DNA of 64,000 nt from Chelydra serpentina (lineage: Eukaryota; Chordata; Testudines; Chelydridae). Positions 1-10,754 of this stretch are shown here, in pieces. Numbering within the stretch: the stretch's first letter is position 1; every line of letters starts with the position of its first letter. A model generated the notes under the pieces. That model saw nothing but the letters and a program-made list of their open reading frames with translations. It was not told where the DNA came from and did no database searches. Made by a program: the position numbers and the translations under genes. The stretch lies in assembly GCA_037349315.1 (NCBI GenBank), contig JBAIAC010000057.1, forward strand, positions 12,183,501 to 12,247,500, in the 5' to 3' direction.

Positions 1-503
1 GAAAGTTTCTCCTAATATCTAACGTAAATTTCCCTTGCTGTAGATTAAGCCCAGCAGATTTGCCTTTTGCTCTACCTTAAGTGGTCGTAGAGAACAATTG
101 ATCTGCATCCTCTTTATAAAAGCCCTCAACATATTTGAAGACTTATCAGGTCCCTCCCCCCTCCACTCTTCTTTTCTCCAGACTAAACATGCCCGTTTTT
201 TTAACCTTTCCTCATGGGGCAGGATTTCTAAACCGTTTATCAGTTTTGTTGCTCTCCTCTGGACTCTCCATTTTGTCCACATCTTTCCTAAAGTGTGGCA
301 CCCAGAACTGGACACAGTGCTCCAGCTGAGTCCTTACCAGGGCCGAGTAGAGCGGGACAGTTAGCACCCGTGTCTTACATCTGACAATCCTGTCAGTACC
401 TCCCCCCAGAATGATATTAACCTTTTTCACAGCCGTATCACATTCCTGACTCATATTCAGTTTGAGATCCATTCTAACCCCCAGATCCTTTTCAGTGTCC
501 GTG
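1..503 (-). mobile_element. CR1 LINE fragment, ORF2 C-terminal part
   Basis: Decayed reverse-transcriptase ORF of a CR1 retrotransposon. Minus-strand frames encode the post-RT region (LNMSQECDTAVKKVN, then [19 protein letters not shown], then, after a frameshift, RATKLINGLEILPHEERLKK), which is collinear with the better copy at 21615-22612. Reading is broken by at least one frameshift, so it is a dead copy. The 3' end lies beyond the left edge of the window. The 5' truncation is near 500. Confidence 0.85.
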
Positions 504-1182
504 GATAGTTAATGGAGGGAAATAACCTTCTTGAGTGGAACAGTGGGTAGGGATTAAATGAAGACTCTTTTGCAGTATTCAGCTAACTCTTTTATGAGAG
601 ATGGGCAAACTCCCTTCAAACAAATGGAGAACTTATTTGAAGATTTTGAACCCTGGAACCAGCAAGGATTAGTTCAAATAATAACATTATTTAGCTCCCA
701 TGGTTCCAGATATAAAGCAGGGATCTGTAGCAAGCTGAGAATCACCTGCCTTTAGTGAAAAGCAGAACAGTAGCACATCATCAATACCTCTGGCTAAATC
801 AGCTGCAAATGGGGATTGAATCTACAACCTGTTGACCCCCTGCCCAAAAAAGGGCATTTTACTGCCAGAGCTAACAGACCCCCTTCTGCCTGGTCAGACC
901 TGTAGCAAGCTCATAAGCCTCTCTCTGGTCCAGCCTTGAGGTGGGAACAGAATGCAAGACTGTAAGTGGGCTTCTAGGTACCACTGTAATGCAAATCATA
1001 CTTAAACTCTGAATATTTAAGTTTTGACTTCCAACTGACTTTTGCAAACTTTTGAAGCACTGCTGCGTTTTAGTTCTTTCTTTGATTCACCTGGTAGTCC
1101 CAAAAGCAGTGCAAGTATTATGTACCAACGGGTATTTTCATCATTTGAATGGCACAGTGCTTCCGTTCAAATGACAAACATC
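504..1182. other. Unique sequence, nothing recognised
   Basis: AT-leaning single-copy-looking DNA. No repeat family, coding frame or RNA gene is recognised. Confidence 0.5.
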
Positions 1183-1672
1183 ACAGAATCATGGATTCTG
1201 TGGATTGGGTTGGAAGAGACCTCAGGAAGTCATCTAGTCCAACTCCCTGCTCAAAGCAGGACCAACCCCAACTAAATCATCCCAGCCAGGGCTTTGTCAT
1301 GCCAGGCTTTAAATACCTCTAAGGATGGAGATTCCACCTACTCCCTAAGGGAGGAGGGATAGCTCAGTGCTTTGAGCATTGGCCTACTAAACCCAGGATT
1401 GTGAGCTCAATCCTTGAGGGGGCCATTTAGGGATCTGGGGCAAAAATCTCTCAGGGGACAGTACTTGGTCCTGCTAGTGAAGGCAGGGGACTGGACTTGA
1501 TGACCTTTCAAGGTCCTTCCAGTTCTATGAGATAGGCATATCTCCATATATTAACCCATTCCAGTACTTCACTACCCTCCCAGAGAAACAGTTTTTCCTA
1601 ATATCTGACCTCCCCCACTGCAACTTGAAACCATTGCTTCTTGTTCTGTCAGCTGCCACCACTGAGAACAGA
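1183..1672 (-). mobile_element. CR1 LINE 3' end, split by a SINE
   Basis: The left part (1183-1350) is the CR1 3' end in reverse: CACAGAATCATGGATTCTG, then the familiar 'two-fold Ctcaaagcaggaccaa' stretch and the end of ORF2. The right part (1553-1672) resumes at AACCCATTCCAGTACTTCAC and continues the same CR1 consensus. The two halves are collinear with the copy at 21615-22612, so the 1351-1552 block was inserted afterwards. Confidence 0.9.
1351..1552 (+). mobile_element. tRNA-derived SINE (tortoise Pol III / Cry type) inside CR1
   Basis: About 200 bp. The 5' part is tRNA-like, with an A-box-like TAGCTCAGTGC at 1360-1370 and a B-box-like GAGCTCAATCC near 1402. The middle reads GGGGACAGTACTTGGTCC. 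The 3' part (GGACTTGATGACCTTTCAAG) resembles the CR1 3' end, as known for turtle SINEs that borrow CR1 machinery. It ends in a short AT-rich tail. No clear target-site duplication is visible. Confidence 0.88.
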
Positions 1673-2160
1673 ATATGTGGATTTGACAATTACATTTTCC
1701 TTAGAAATAGATTCAAGTTAAGCAAGGGAAGATGGTGAGATGTAGTCTAGGCCTAGTTTTAGATCTAACCCTGGCTCTGACATGGAGTCAAGTAGCTTTG
1801 GACAAGTTAGTTGGGCAAATATTTTCAGACATGGGGTAGAAGAATCAACTCACAGCTGGTGCCGTCCCTTGGCATAGCAGCCTCTCCTAGTTTGTTGCCC
1901 CCAGCTGACAGCTCCTGTAGTGGTCTGTCTCTTGTTGTGACTCAACCCTCGGGCCAGATCACTTTTCGTCCCAGGCCTTCCCTGGTAACAGGGAGTCCAA
2001 CACACAGAAGTCTAATGCCCTTACAGCAGGCATTTGGGCCTGTGATCCTTGCACCCTCTCATCTCAGGGCTTTCAAGTGTCATCATCCTCTTATATCAGG
2101 GGTCTTCACACCACTTTCTCCAGTGGCTGTTAGGGGAACCCAGGACCTCCCTCATCTCTG
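1673..2160. other. Unique tract with a weak MIR-like piece
   Basis: Positions 1733-1830 (CTGGCTCTGACATGGAGTCA, then a 'ggacaagttag' step) resemble the plus-strand MIR core, but poorly. The rest is unrecognised. The open frame at 1811-2212 has no recognisable domain and is likely chance. Confidence 0.35.
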
Positions 2161-2217
2161 GGCCAGATTTTTAAAGGTATTTGGGCACCTTGAGATGCAG
2201 ACAGGTACCTAATGGCA
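2161..2217. repeat. Fragment of palindromic MITE (CCAGATTTTTAAAGGTATTT family)
   Basis: Begins GGGCCAGATTTTTAAAGG and runs through 'atttgggcacc', the same arm seen at 2801-2834 and 3547-3637. Only one arm is preserved. Confidence 0.6.
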
Positions 2218-2726
2218 CATCCTTTAATACATTGTTGCTCCTTTTGGACGCAGGTGGCTAGATAACGTCTGGGGCTCCGGAGACGTTCCAGTTGGGTGTA
2301 GAAATTGGTGTTAGTCAGGGATTTCTCTGATGCAGTTTCGTGTATTTATAACCAATGTACAAAGCCCTGTCTCTCTGAATGCGGAAGGAATCAAATAGCA
2401 GGAAAAAGCTTCTTTTTCTCACAGCACCAAGAACGTTACTGCCCGCTCTCCTGACTCAAAAAACTCTCCCCAGGTTTCTTCCAGGGTCAGACAAGATGCT
2501 TTCAGCTGCTCCTTCCAGCCATATGTCAGTCTCTCTGTGTTCTGCCCTCTCTCATACACACACACACAGCCCCCTCTCCAAAACAATCCTCAGCAAAAGC
2601 TCCTGGGTGGGTCTTAGATGGGGGCTTATCCTTACAATTATGCTAACTGAAGGGTAAGAGCATGGCTATCAATTTCAACCAAGTTTCCTCACAACCCTTA
2701 ACAAGGTTTCACCCAGCTTTTAAAAG
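2218..2726. other. Unique tract with a short (CA)n
   Basis: A (CA)n run lies at about 2556-2568. The rest is not recognised. The 2379-2657 frame shows no domain. Confidence 0.45.
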
Positions 2727-2796
2727 TATTTATCCTCACAATACCCCTGTAAGGTAGGGCAGTGCTATTATCGCAGATGGGGAACTGAGCACAGAG
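2727..2796 (-). mobile_element. MIR SINE fragment
   Basis: Contains TATCCTCACAATACCCCTGT, then 'aggtagggcagtgctatt', then GATGGGGAACTGAGCACAGA, which is the MIR core in reverse orientation. Old and truncated. Confidence 0.8.
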
Positions 2797-2800
2797 AGAG

Positions 2801-3140
2801 GGGCCAGATTTTTAAAGGTATTTAGATGTAGGTGTCAGAGGGGTAGCCGTGTTAGTCTGGATCTGTAGAAGCGACAAAGGGTCCTGTGGCACCTTATAGA
2901 CTAACAGAGGTATTGGAGCATAAGCTTTCGTGGGTTAATACCCACTTCTTCGGCAAGTATCAGAGGGGTAGCTGTGTTAGTCTGGATCTGCAGAAGCGAT
3001 AAAGGGTCCTGTGGCACCTTGTGTGATTTTCAAAAGCACTGAGGCACCTCAATCAATGGGAATTAGGCACCTTTTTGCTTTTGAAAATCCCATCAGGGGC
3101 CTATCTGCCCCTAATTACAATTAAAACGCTGGCCCTCGGT
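2801..3140. repeat. Palindromic MITE split by a Penelope-like insertion
   Basis: The left arm (2801-2834, GGCCAGATTTTTAAAGGTAT) and right part (3021-3140, GATTTTCAAAAGCACTGAGG, then GGGAATTAGGCACC and TTTTGAAAATCCCATC) form one element of the family with 'aatcaatgggaattaggcacc' at its axis. The 2835-3020 block interrupts it. Confidence 0.65.
2835..3020 (-). mobile_element. Head-to-tail Penelope/retrozyme-like repeat pair with hammerhead-like core
   Basis: A unit starting TCAGAGGGGTAGCCGTGTTA at 2835 starts again at 2960, giving a 125-bp period; the second unit stops at 3020. The family is abundant in turtles. On the minus strand 2912-2953 reads as hammerhead boxes: CCGAAGA (canonical CUGANGA with U4 replaced by C), one extra A, a GTGGGT/ACCCAC hairpin, GAAA, then a 3-bp AGC/GCT stem closing a TTAT loop, followed by C at the expected cleavage position. 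Hammerheads are known in terminal repeats of Penelope-like elements; assigning this family to them is my inference. Confidence 0.6.
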
Positions 3141-3149
3141 TCCTAATAT

Positions 3150-3400
3150 TATGTCCCCACGTTTGAACATGTTGGCCTGAACTGCTGTGGCCTACATTTT
3201 CAAAAATACTTAATGATTTTGGGACTTTGAGACTTAAAGGCACCTGATTTTCAGAGGACGGTTGCTTCAGGCCTTCTGAAAATCAGGCCCCTTTAAAGTG
3301 TATCAAGTTGCGGCTGGCCTCCTCCCCGCCCCCGAATGGAGCCACCCCAAATTGCTAGTCACTTTTGAAAATTAAGGCTTGCGATGCCTTGGTTTTCCCA
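3150..3400. repeat. Second palindromic MITE family (CTGATTTTCAGA type)
   Basis: Paired arms: TTTCAAAAATACTTAATGAT with CTAGTCACTTTTGAAAATTA, and GCACCTGATTTTCAGA with CTGAAAATCAGGCCCC. A fold-back element about 200 bp long, diverged. Its class is not determined because no target-site duplication is visible. Confidence 0.65.
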
Positions 3401-3465
3401 GTTACCTAAGATGGACGATACCTTCCTGCCAGGAGTGTTTGTGTGACTGATGGTTGCCTGGGGGT

Positions 3466-3770
3466 TGCCCTAGTCTGAAACTCACAAGACCAGCATTCAA
3501 TTCTCTGCTATGCTACATGGCTTCCTGTGTGATCTTGGGCAAATCACATGGGGTCAGATTTTTAAAAATATTTGAAAATACCACTAGGCTCCTACCTGCA
3601 TCTTTAGCTGCCTACAGACCTTTTAAAAATCTGGCCCTAAGTGTCTCTGTGCCATCTCCATCTGGAAAAGGCAGACAATAGAAAATGTGCTGTTCCACAT
3701 CTGTACAAGGAAGATAATGGCTCTTCCCTATCTCACAGAGGTAGTGTGAGGATAAATACAGATACTAGGA
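3466..3770 (+). mobile_element. MIR SINE split by a palindromic MITE
   Basis: The left piece ends GTGTGATCTTGGGCAAATCA (MIR 'gtgaccttgggcaagtcac'). The right piece resumes GTGTCTCTGTGCCATCTCC, then TATCTCACAGAGGTAGTGTG and AGGATAAATACA. Order and orientation match plus-strand MIR, so 3547-3637 is a later insertion. Confidence 0.75.
3547..3637. mobile_element. Palindromic MITE inside MIR
   Basis: Arms GGGTCAGATTTTTAAAAATA and CTTTTAAAAATCTGGCCC frame 'actaggctcctacctgcat'. Same family as 2161-2217 and 2801-3140. Confidence 0.75.
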
Positions 3771-5226
3771 TTATGGGGGCCGGATAACTCCCACAGATAG
3801 AGCTTGGTTTTTTGAAAGTGTCTTTCAGATGGCAAAGGAGGTACTGGCCCTAAGTATTTCTAATGTTTCATGAAACTTGAAAGAAGTTTTGGGATTCTCT
3901 CCCCACTCTCACCTCCCCAGGTCTCTCAGTTATTTCAGGGAAGGCATCTGTTGCCTGGTGCTCCATGATTCCCGTCACAATCCATTATGTGAGGCAGCTC
4001 TATAGGTCCATGAATCTGCTATGAGTGAAACCTAAAACCACTGTTTGAATGTGCATGTGAAAACATGCACCTTTAATACCTTTAAAAATCTAGGCCCAGG
4101 GTCTTTAGTGGATGCCCCCCGTACAAGTGGGTTTCTGCTACAAAAGTAGGGTGCAGATTCTCAAGACCCTAAAATTATCATTTGCAATCGTGGCTGGTGT
4201 TCACATCCAGGCATTTTGCCCCTTGCAGGTGTATGGCCTGTGGGGTGACTATTCTGGACTTAACCAATGGAGGTTGTAGTAGTAGCAGGGGGCATTCTTT
4301 GCCCCTGCACTTTACCTATAAATTAATGGTGCAATATGGTTTGTGACAAATCCAGGGTTCTTTTTGTAGGGTCAGAACAGAGGGATGCTCAGATTCCACC
4401 CAGAATCTCAGGGCAGCGGGACAATCCTTCTAATAAGATCAACAGAAACAATTCACAATGTTGACATTTAAATCACCGTCATTAGGCTCCAGAGTCCAGG
4501 AAGGTGGATGGAGGTGCTTCACACCTCTGTTAGAGCTGTCTGCAGACAGCACTGGCTTGGATCACACAAAGGAAGTTCCTGCTGCCATTTAAAGAAATAG
4601 AAACTATAACAGACAACACAGGACCGTGTGTAAGTTACTATAAATAAAGGATCCGTTGGTATTTTCACCATCCTCACCCCCCTCAGGGTAGGATCTTCCA
4701 CCGTCTTTTCTGACCTTGACATTTTTCTTCCCCCCTTACATGTTGGCTTGTGTAGTAGAGATATTGGAGGGCAGCTGCATATAGGTACCATCGCAGGTGC
4801 TGGAGACGGGGAGAGGAAAGTGCCATTCGCCCTCCCCCCCTTTTTATGATGGAGGGACAGCTGGCCAAATTTGAGTGAGTGGCATTGCTGGGCCTCCTGC
4901 ATTGGGTGTCCTCCCCCCACCCCCGTCCATGTGTGCAGTCCTTCCAGAATGCACAGGTACCATCGATTCAGGGCGCACAGCCCTGGTTTCTCTTATGTGT
5001 GTCCAGCTGCTTTTTACAGACATGGAGGGGCTTGCTTGCAACGAAGACCGGGGACTCAGGTGGAAAAGCAGCCAGCTTAACTGCTCCCCCTAAGGGCCGC
5101 CATGCGATGATGGAGAAGAACCACGGAAAGAGCTGCTTTCTTCTAACACTGAACAAGGAGCATCATTAGAATAAAGGAAACAGCGTCAGCCCTGCAGGGG
5201 ACAAAGACCAACACTCTCCTAGAATG
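3771..5226. other. Mostly unique tract
   Basis: Positions 4068-4100 (ATACCTTTAAAAATCTAGGC) are a single arm of the palindromic MITE. Several overlapping frames at 4519-5169 lie on both strands with no shared domain and are judged chance. Nothing else is recognised. Confidence 0.45.
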
Positions 5227-5303
5227 GACAAAGGGTCCTGTGGCACCTTATAGACTAAACAGAGGTATTGAAGCATGAGCTTTCGTGGGTCAATACACCG
5301 TTC
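5227..5303 (-). mobile_element. Fragment of the Penelope/retrozyme-like repeat
   Basis: ACAAAGGGTCCTGTGGCACC, then 'tatagactaaacagaggtatt' and GAGCTTTCGTGGGTCAATAC match unit positions in 2835-2945. The hammerhead-like boxes are degraded after the stem. Confidence 0.75.
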
Positions 5304-6792
5304 GCTGTTGTTAATTTGAGGTCATCATGACAGGCACCTTGCCACTAGGAATGCCCCAGATTTCCTGGGTTGCTGCGGTACAAGCTCAGTACAATTACAG
5401 GAGAGCAGCACCCAGGCAGATAAAATCCCTGTGTTTAGACCACGCTGGGTGAGTGTGGGTCTTTACCTCCCTCTAGTGGCTAATGAGGGTCTACTTCGGG
5501 TGCTAGTGGCTCAAAATCTAGAGGCTCCATCTTCAGTGCTTAGGCCCAGGGTTCAGCCCCTCACTGTTGGGCACAGGTGTTTTTTCCTACCGTACCTACC
5601 CTCCCATTCCCTGCCCTGTACGTGGCTACATGCAAGGAGGCTTGGACAGGCCACCTCCAGAGTCCCAGGGGGTCACTAATGAGTTGGAGCAGGCTCTCCT
5701 CGGCCCTCAGTGACGCAGCAAGCTCCCGTCCCTGTCACGCGGCTGGAGGCTGAAAGAGAGCCTAGGCATTGGGGGAAAGCATTCCACATTGTCATGTCCT
5801 AGGGTGAAGTCGCCCTGTGCAGAGGATCAACCCTATAGCCCCATAGGCCTCTGCCCCAGGTCAGTCCTGCTTGAGTTCTCAGGGTGAACATACTGGTTCA
5901 TCGGCACAGCGGGGACTTTGCCCTCTAGTCTGTGGTCTCCTCCCATACCCTGCTTCTGCAGCGAGCCAGGCATTGCACCGAGGGGTCATTTAAAATACTA
6001 GCTCAAAATAATGGACTCATCATTCGCGCTTGACTCCCAAGGTCGGGAGGGACGGATCATGGGAGAGGGGGGTGGATTTTCCTTTTCCCTTCACGAGGGA
6101 AAAATGAGGGAGTGGGGACGGGGAAGCTGAAAGTGTGACAGGAGCCGCCTGCCCCTCCCCTGTTCCGGGATGTCAATGGCATTGAGAGGTAACAAGAGCT
6201 CTGCCGCCAATGATGAGAGAGCTGCCCTGCGGCCAAGACAAACCTGTGTTAGACCAAAACAAGGTACCTCATCACTGCGGGGCTCCCAAAGGAGCCAAGG
6301 TGTTAATGGGGAGTAATATTTATTTAGCAAACTGCTGGTGTCGCTGATAAGGCTTAATCAGCTTTAAAGGAAAAAATAGCATGCGCTAACAAGGCCATTT
6401 GTGTAAATATTTTCTGTGCTGGTCCTTATCTTTCAGGAGGAGAGGGTGGGGAAAAAGAAGAGGAGATAAAATTTGGGCATATCCACTATTGCTGGAATAG
6501 CCTATTGGACCTGAGCCTTTCGGTCTTGTTGAGCAAACACTTGCTGAGTGTTCCTGGCTGATAGCAGGGGCAGGAAGGTTTATCACTGGTTGTAGATCCT
6601 GGCAAATATTTTCCAAGTGCCTGCAAAGTCTTTTGTAGCTTTGCACATCCGCAGGCACACTCCCACGCACAGAACCTGTTTCTGCAAGATGGGATGCTGG
6701 AGGCAGGCTCCCGAGGCGAATGGGAGGTAGCAAGGGGCTCTTGCCAGGCACCAGGCTATTAGGCAAATCAGTAGAGTTGCTTGAGACTCAGT
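5304..6792. other. Unique tract
   Basis: No repeat family is recognised. The frames at 6386-6766 and 6583-6864 have no domain or composition suggesting a gene. Confidence 0.45.
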
Positions 6793-7094
6793 GGGTATGT
6801 CTACACTGCAGCAAGGAGCAAGCCTTCCAGCCCGGGTAGACAGACTCACACTAGCAGGGCACAAACTACGACGCGAAGAAGAGCAGGGTGGATGTTGCGG
6901 CTAGGGTGACCAGACAGCAAGTGTGAAAAATTAGGACAGGGGGTGGGGGGTGATAGGATCCTATATAAGAAAAAGACCCCAAAATCGGGACTGTCCCTAT
7001 AAAATCGGGACATCTGGTCACCCTAGTTGCCGCTCGGACTGCGGCTCGGACTCTCAAGCCCCCCGACTCCCTCGACTTGAGTGGGTCTGTCTAG
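6793..7094. mobile_element. PIF/Harbinger-type MITE carrying a hAT MITE
   Basis: The left end GGGTATGTCTACACTGC and right end GAGTGGGTCTGTCTAGAG are the GTCTACAC terminal motif shared with 46855-47140 and 26792-27076. The interior resumes across the hAT insertion (GATGTTGCGGC, then CTCGGACTGCGGCTC). The Harbinger class is inferred from relatives with TAA/TTA duplications. Confidence 0.6.
6902..7025. mobile_element. 124-bp hAT MITE, copy 1
   Basis: Inverted termini TAGGGTGACCAGACAG and CATCTGGTCACCCTA enclose a body with 'aagaaaaagacccc'. Flanking 8-bp repeats GTTGCGGC (6894-6901) and GTTGCCGC (7026-7033) match at 7 of 8. An 8-bp duplication and YAGGG termini fit hAT. Non-autonomous, no coding capacity. 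Three more copies are in the window. Confidence 0.9.
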
Positions 7095-10061
7095 AGCATT
7101 TGATTGGGTTGTTAACTGATTGCCAGTTAACTAAATGCATTGTAGTCACCAGTATAGACATTTCCATTGGCATTTTTTCCAGTACACAAATATTTATTCC
7201 TGTTCACCATTAAATTTAGCCTATAACCCCTATTCGCAATCAGCCGAGGGCTTAGGAGCCCCAGTAACTCTGCTATCTTCTGAAAGAAAAGGGGACACTG
7301 TGTCATTGCAATTGGCAGAGTAGCAAATGCTGAGTTTTTTATGGTGTTATGTATGAATCACTTTGCACACCACTGAAATGCAGCCACCTCTGGGCAGGAA
7401 CATGGCAGCAGCTTCACACTACACAGCAACGCTGCACAATTCTGCACAGAAGAATTGTATCTCAAATTGAAACTACGGGGGGGGGATTTGGTCACAACTA
7501 CTGAGCTAACACTACTGTCTTGCAAAAAAAAAAAAGTGCCATGGAATTTATAATGTTCTGGAGTTCAGTTTTAAGCCTCATCTGGAAGATGCACTCAGTG
7601 CCTCGAGAGACAAACTCTACCTATTTAATCCTGGAGCACTGGGCATTTTGCTTGATGCTCTCCCATCCACACACTGGTCAGATCTAAAGCTGCTTAGCAA
7701 ATCCAAGCTGATAGAGCATAGCTCCAGGTGGTATATCAGTTGGCATATTTAGCTTCTGGTGAGGAAGTCATAAGCAAAAGCAGAGTGCTAAGTGTCCGAT
7801 GCAGCATACTGTATTTTCTTATTAATATCAATGGGATCTTGTCTGTTAAAATCCCATCTTCTTAAGCATATAATTTTCCCAAAGTCAGAATCTATTAGTA
7901 AAATCTCAGTTCCTGTGACAAGATAACAGAATTCTCAAATTAAATAGGGTTTCCACAATTACAGACTTCCCCCTTTCTTCTCCAGTATTAACACCATAAA
8001 TGTTGCTGTCAAACAAGATAAAATCTGAATTCCACCCTGACAAGGCAAACGTTATCAGCGATCAGTTAATTACACAGGGGAGCTGAGCGCACGCAAATAA
8101 ACCCCTGTAGGTTACTGGGCTGTCTCCTCACCATCCTTTCCCAGGGCCTGTAGGTGTGCTCAGCTCAGCTCACGTTACCTTACCCTTCAAACAGGACAGG
8201 ATAATGGACTCCATCTCTTTAGCTGTCCCTGTGCCTGGTGTTTTGCATAAGCCACCCTCTGCAGCCAGGCAAAATGGAGGCAGGTGAGGTTGATGGTGCT
8301 TGGATGAAGCAGACTTAGAAAAGACTCAATAGTTACCTGTAGGGACTTCTTGCAAGTTGACCAAATAGAACACATTGCTTTATCCCACATGCCCCGTGAC
8401 TTTATCGCATTGTGGCCCATGACTCAGTGAAGAGCCATAACAAGAAATAGAAAACTAGCTTGGAGGAATCTCTGCCCTCGGAGCTTTGCGGTGTCGATTG
8501 CCCAGAGGGCTGCTTTTCCATGGGTGAAGTTCCTCAGTCAGATTTCCCCTACGTCCCACCAGGTCTTGGAGAGTGTAGTGCCAAACACCAAGGAACTCAG
8601 TGGAAAAAGACGTCCATTGACTTCAATGGGGTTTAGATTAGGCCCAATTTGAATACGTTCTGGTGCAATAGGATAACTCAGTATGGGGTGAGTCCATAGA
8701 ACGATGATACTTCAGTCCCACTTAAGCTTTCCAACTAGGACTTATCTGGGGCTTACGTGGTGCATAGGCCTCTGCCCAGGGCTGAGTTTCACCCCTAATA
8801 GTGATGGGATGGGTGCAGCTGGTAGGAAGTCTAAATATAGTCCCAAGAACCAACCTCCAGCTGCTAAACCCCCTGCAACGATTGTGTCTCCACCACCTTC
8901 TCGAAGCATCTAGCTCACCCTATGCAGTCTAGAATGCTTCCCCAATGTCTCGCTTAAACTGTTCCTTTCGGAGCCTCAGACCATTTCTCCTCATCCTCAC
9001 TCTAAAGATTCTAATTCCCTCTCTTTCTATGGTTACCTTAAAAACATGTTCATGCCTCCCTGAGTCTTCTTACATGATTGCGGAGTTTAGCTCCTGCTGT
9101 CAGTTCTCATAGGCGCTCTCCTCCATTTGCTCTATATAGATTTGTCCTTCTTTAGATCTGTCCTTGGCTGGGCACCCAAACTGCATGGAGGCCCAGAGCC
9201 GTGACTGGTATAAGTCGGCATAGCACCAATGAAGCTATGCAGATTTAGACCAGCTGCGGATCCGGGCTAAGTGCACCAAGGCTACGTAGCATGTTCCTCT
9301 GCCTCATAGCTCCTCCATATCTCTACCAGCTCTGTCCCTTTTTGAGTCTTCTCCTGTCCTGCGGATGCATACAGCGCACCACCGTGAATGGCAGGGCTTA
9401 CTCAACCGCTGATAACACCAATCTATTCTAACAAAGAAGCAAAATGCACAATGACATCTCCTACGCAAAGAGCTGTCATAAAGCGCGGCTGGCAGTCCAA
9501 GTGGGATAAATGCTCTTTCGATTAAGTGCCTCTTTGAGGTAAGTTGATGATGCTCCATTAGGTTGATGTGATAGAATTCTAGTTCGACACAATGGGTGGG
9601 GAGAAGGATTCATTGCCAGAACAGGCAATGTTATGCTCTCGGGTGTCATGCTCCCTTGGAGTTATCCACGCTCTAGACCGATAAACTACATCAGTGTGCT
9701 GCTCCAGAGAGTAACAGTCTACCCTCAATCACTGACAGTAAGTTACGCTTTTCTAACTCAGACTCTACACTATCCATTCACTCACCCCGGCAGGCCTCAT
9801 AATGCTTAGCTACTCTGCTCTTGCATCCCTTCCCCACTTGGTCCTGAATCGCTCCTACTCCTCTGTGGCTTTGGCAGATGGTATGGAAACCTACTGAGCC
9901 CTGAACCTTGAGAACAATGTCCACAATCTGGTGTCCCACAACTGGATTCACTGAAGAGACAACAAGATGGTGCCATCTGGATGAATCTGGAAGATCCCCT
10001 TACACAGCAAGTTTGGTCCACCTTCGTGTCCCAGAAAGAGTCAGTAGCCCAGTAGGTATGT
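7095..10061. other. Mostly unique 3-kb tract
   Basis: Positions 8600-8650 (CCATTGACTTCAATGGGG, then 'tttagattaggccc') are one arm of the palindromic 'gatcaggccc' MITE. Positions 8860-9180 resemble a heavily decayed minus-strand LINE 3' region (CCATTTCTCCTCATCCTCAC, CCTCCATTTGCTCTATATAG), but weakly. Short homopolymers lie at about 7479 (G) and 7525 (A). No gene is seen. Confidence 0.4.
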
Positions 10062-10710
10062 TACATAAGAACATAAGAATGGCTGTACTGGGTCAGACCA
10101 AAGGTCCATCCAGCCCAGTATCCTGTCCACCGACAGTGGCCAATGCCGGGTGCCCCGGAGTGAGTGGACCTAACAGGTAATGATCAAGTGATCTCTCTCC
10201 TGCCATCCATCATCCCCCTCTGACAAACAGAGGCTAAGGACACCATTCCTTACCCATCCTGGTTAATAGCCATTAATGGACTTCATCTCCATGAACTTAT
10301 TCAGTTCTCTTTTAAACCCTGTTATAGTCCTAGCCTTCACAGCCTCCTCAGGCAAGGAGTTCCACAGGTTGACTGTGTGTTGTGTGAAGAAGAACTTCCT
10401 TTTATTTGTTTTAAACCTGCTGCCCACTAATTTCATTGGGTGGCCCCTAGTTCTTCTATTATGGGAACAAGTAAATAACTTTTCCTTATTCACTTCCTCC
10501 ACACCACTCATGATTTTATATACCTCTATCATATCCCCCCTTAGTCTCCTCTTTTCCAAGCTGAAAAGTCTCTTTAATCTCTCCTCATATGGGACCCGTT
10601 CCAGACCCCTAATCATTTTAGTTACCCTTCTCTGAACCTTTTCTAATGCCAGTATATCCTTTTTGAGATGAGGAGACCACAATTGTACGCAGTATTCAAG
10701 ATGTGGGCAC
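10062..10710 (-). mobile_element. CR1/L3-type LINE, 5'-truncated, 3' end intact
   Basis: The 3' end shows TTACATAAGAACATAAGAAT at the left. The minus-strand frame (10263-10712, about 149 codons) is still open and encodes the C-terminal end of ORF2: [18 protein letters not shown], then [20 protein letters not shown] and [18 protein letters not shown]. The 3' UTR contains TGTCAGAGGGGGATGATGG on the element's sense strand. A different CR1 lineage from 21615-22612. A perfect palindrome abuts its 5' truncation. Confidence 0.9.
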
Positions 10711-10754
10711 ACTTAATATACTAGGTACATCTGGATGTACCTAGTATATTAAGT
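10711..10754. repeat. Perfect 44-bp palindrome
   Basis: The left arm 10711-10731 starts ACTTAATATACTAGG and the right arm 10734-10754 ends CCTAGTATATTAAGT. The arms are 21 bp with no mismatch and a 2-bp spacer (TG). It begins at the base after the last LINE-derived base. Confidence 0.97.

Noticed and set aside
1358..1410. tRNA-like A and B boxes as a possible tRNA gene
   Set aside because: The sequence does not form a full cloverleaf and is the head of a SINE.
5278..5303. Second hammerhead-like core
   Set aside because: The stem and the CUGANGA-like box are degraded in this copy.
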